A DNA stretch of 14,792 nt from Spirochaeta sp. (lineage in GTDB: Bacteria; Spirochaetota; Spirochaetia; DSM-27196; Alkalispirochaetaceae), in assembly GCA_007117185.1 (NCBI GenBank), contig SKHA01000335.1, positions 1 to 14,792 on the forward strand, given 5' to 3'. Below, piece by piece: positions 13,799 to 14,792 of this stretch. The notes below the pieces were generated by a model. It had not been told where the DNA came from and made no database searches. It saw only the letters and a program-made list of their open reading frames with translations. The translations under genes were made by a program, and so were the position numbers. The stretch's first letter is position 1, and every line of letters begins with the position of its first letter.

Positions 13799-14792
13799 TG
13801 ATTACGGAAACGCGTACAGAAACGCCTGTAGACCAGATAGAACAGCACCAGCGTGCAGCAGATTTCAAGATGGTGACATTTTCGTTGGCCGGCAAGGACT
13901 ACGGAATCGACATCATGCGGGTCAAGGAGATCGCGAAATTTGCCCAGTTTACCTACGTCCCCAACACCGCTCGGTACGTGCGGGGCGTCTACAACCTCCG
14001 TGGGGATATCATCTCCATCATCGATCTTCGTCTTATGTTCAATCTCCCGGTAGAACCCACCGACGATGGCCATGTTGAAAGCGGACTGATTCTCCGGCTG
14101 GACAACAACCTTCTGGGCGTGGTGGTTGACTCCATTGATAAAGTTGTGGGGTTTTCTTCGGCGATGATTCAGCCGCCCCATCCGATCTTTGGAGACATCA
14201 ACGTCAAGTTCATCAGTGGTGTGGTAGAGCATCAGAACCGACTGTATATCATCCTGGATGTGGATCGGATCTTCAGCCGCGATGAGCCACGGCGCGACGA
14301 GGTGCCCGCGGTTCCCGCAACAACGAAGTCACATGAACATGAGCCGCCAACTGAGTCTGTCCTGCCGGACCGTGCGTTTCTGCGGGAAGGGTTGGCCACG
14401 TTTCTCGGCTTTCACGTTACCGGGGTGAACGAGGGGTGGTGTGAGCGGCGATTCGAAGAGTGGGTCAACATCTGCGCCTCCCAGGGGCGTGATCCCCAGT
14501 TCCGCAACGACGACGACGCATCAGAGTTTTTGAAACCCTTCTTCTCTCGTGACAGCGAACAGTTCTGGTCGTCTGAGCACGCTGCAGAGTTCGCCCGCAT
14601 TCTGCCGGTGGAAGGCGAAGGTGTCTTTCACCTCTGGAACCCAGGGTGCGGCAGTGGCTATGAAGCGTACTCGGCGGCTATGGTCATTCAGGAGACGCTC
14701 AAGAACCGTCAGAAAAAGATCTGGGCCGGAGACAAAGATCTGATGAAGATATCCGCGGCTCCGAATATTTCGGTTTCTGCGGCGGCGATACC
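13798..14792 (+). CDS. CheW domain fused to a CheR-like domain (3' truncated by window edge)
   Basis: The frame is open from ATG 13798 to the right edge, 331 codons. Residues 20-162 are a CheW adaptor domain (KMVTFSLAGKDYGIDIMRVKEI, then VRGVYNLRGDIISIIDLR, and VKFISGVVEHQNRLYIILDVD), which links CheA to chemoreceptors. A Pro/Glu/His-rich linker (163-190) leads to a CheR-like methyltransferase domain. Its helical lead-in holds FLKPFFSRDSEQFW, comparable to the FFRD stretch of CheR. Then comes VFHLWNPGCGSGYEAYSAAM (276-295), comparable to the SAM-binding strand and loop of CheR. The loop differs: the usual GEEPYS reads GYEAYS. From memory, such CheW-CheR-like hybrids are described in spirochaetes such as Treponema denticola as array components. 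Whether it methylates receptors cannot be told. The rest of the gene lies outside. Confidence 0.92.
   Translation, partial: MITETRTETPVDQIEQHQRAADFKMVTFSLAGKDYGIDIMRVKEIAKFAQFTYVPNTARYVRGVYNLRGDIISIIDLRLMFNLPVEPTDDGHVESGLILRLDNNLLGVVVDSIDKVVGFSSAMIQPPHPIFGDINVKFISGVVEHQNRLYIILDVDRIFSRDEPRRDEVPAVPATTKSHEHEPPTESVLPDRAFLREGLATFLGFHVTGVNEGWCERRFEEWVNICASQGRDPQFRNDDDASEFLKPFFSRDSEQFWSSEHAAEFARILPVEGEGVFHLWNPGCGSGYEAYSAAMVIQETLKNRQKKIWAGDKDLMKISAAPNISVSAAAI

Noticed and set aside
1..14792. CRISPR array, tRNA/rRNA, insertion sequence, prophage or toxin-antitoxin pair
   Set aside because: No regularly spaced direct repeats, no cloverleaf or rRNA stretches, no transposase or integrase motifs and no unassigned small gene pairs were found on either strand.

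Overview
The window comes from a spirochaete with a G+C-rich genome. The diagnostic gene is flaA (10326-11330), the sheath protein of the periplasmic flagellum. Two further spirochaete signatures follow it: a CheA with an enlarged dimerisation domain and a CheW fused to a CheR-like domain. A spiro-SPASM type protein fits the same origin. I cannot name the genus; a free-living Spirochaeta/Alkalispirochaeta-like organism is a guess from base composition only.

Left part (1-2106). An unidentified gene enters from the left edge and ends at 243. A DUF192 secreted or lipid-anchored protein overlaps its end. On the minus strand lies xseA-xseB, encoding exodeoxyribonuclease VII; xseB overlaps the end of xseA and converges on the DUF192 gene with overlapping 3' ends.

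Middle part (2165-10227). Seven plus-strand genes are packed with overlapping stops and starts (26, 8, 8, 4, 4 and 8 nt) and look like one operon. In order: a spiro-SPASM protein with no radical-SAM cysteine motif, a GT-A-like glycosyltransferase with no visible DxD, an SpsF-type cytidylyltransferase, a PseG-like sugar-nucleotide hydrolase fused to a methyltransferase, an ATP-grasp ligase, a periplasmic N-acetylmuramoyl-L-alanine amidase, and a membrane-anchored GerMN-domain protein. The first five look like a sugar-activation and sugar-decoration set. Their position beside flaA suggests, by inference, a modified nonulosonic-acid-like glycan, possibly for the flagellar filament. The last two point to cell-wall remodelling.

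Right part (10228-14792). flaA has its own near-consensus sigma-70 promoter and a strong rho-independent terminator. Next come cheA and cheW-cheR, which overlap by 1 nt; the latter runs off the right edge. The flaA-cheA-cheW order resembles the motility/chemotaxis operon known in Borrelia.

No tRNA, rRNA, CRISPR array, insertion sequence or phage gene was seen. There is no gene-free stretch over 300 bases; the longest gaps are 10228-10325 (flaA promoter) and 11331-11437 (flaA terminator and cheA leader).
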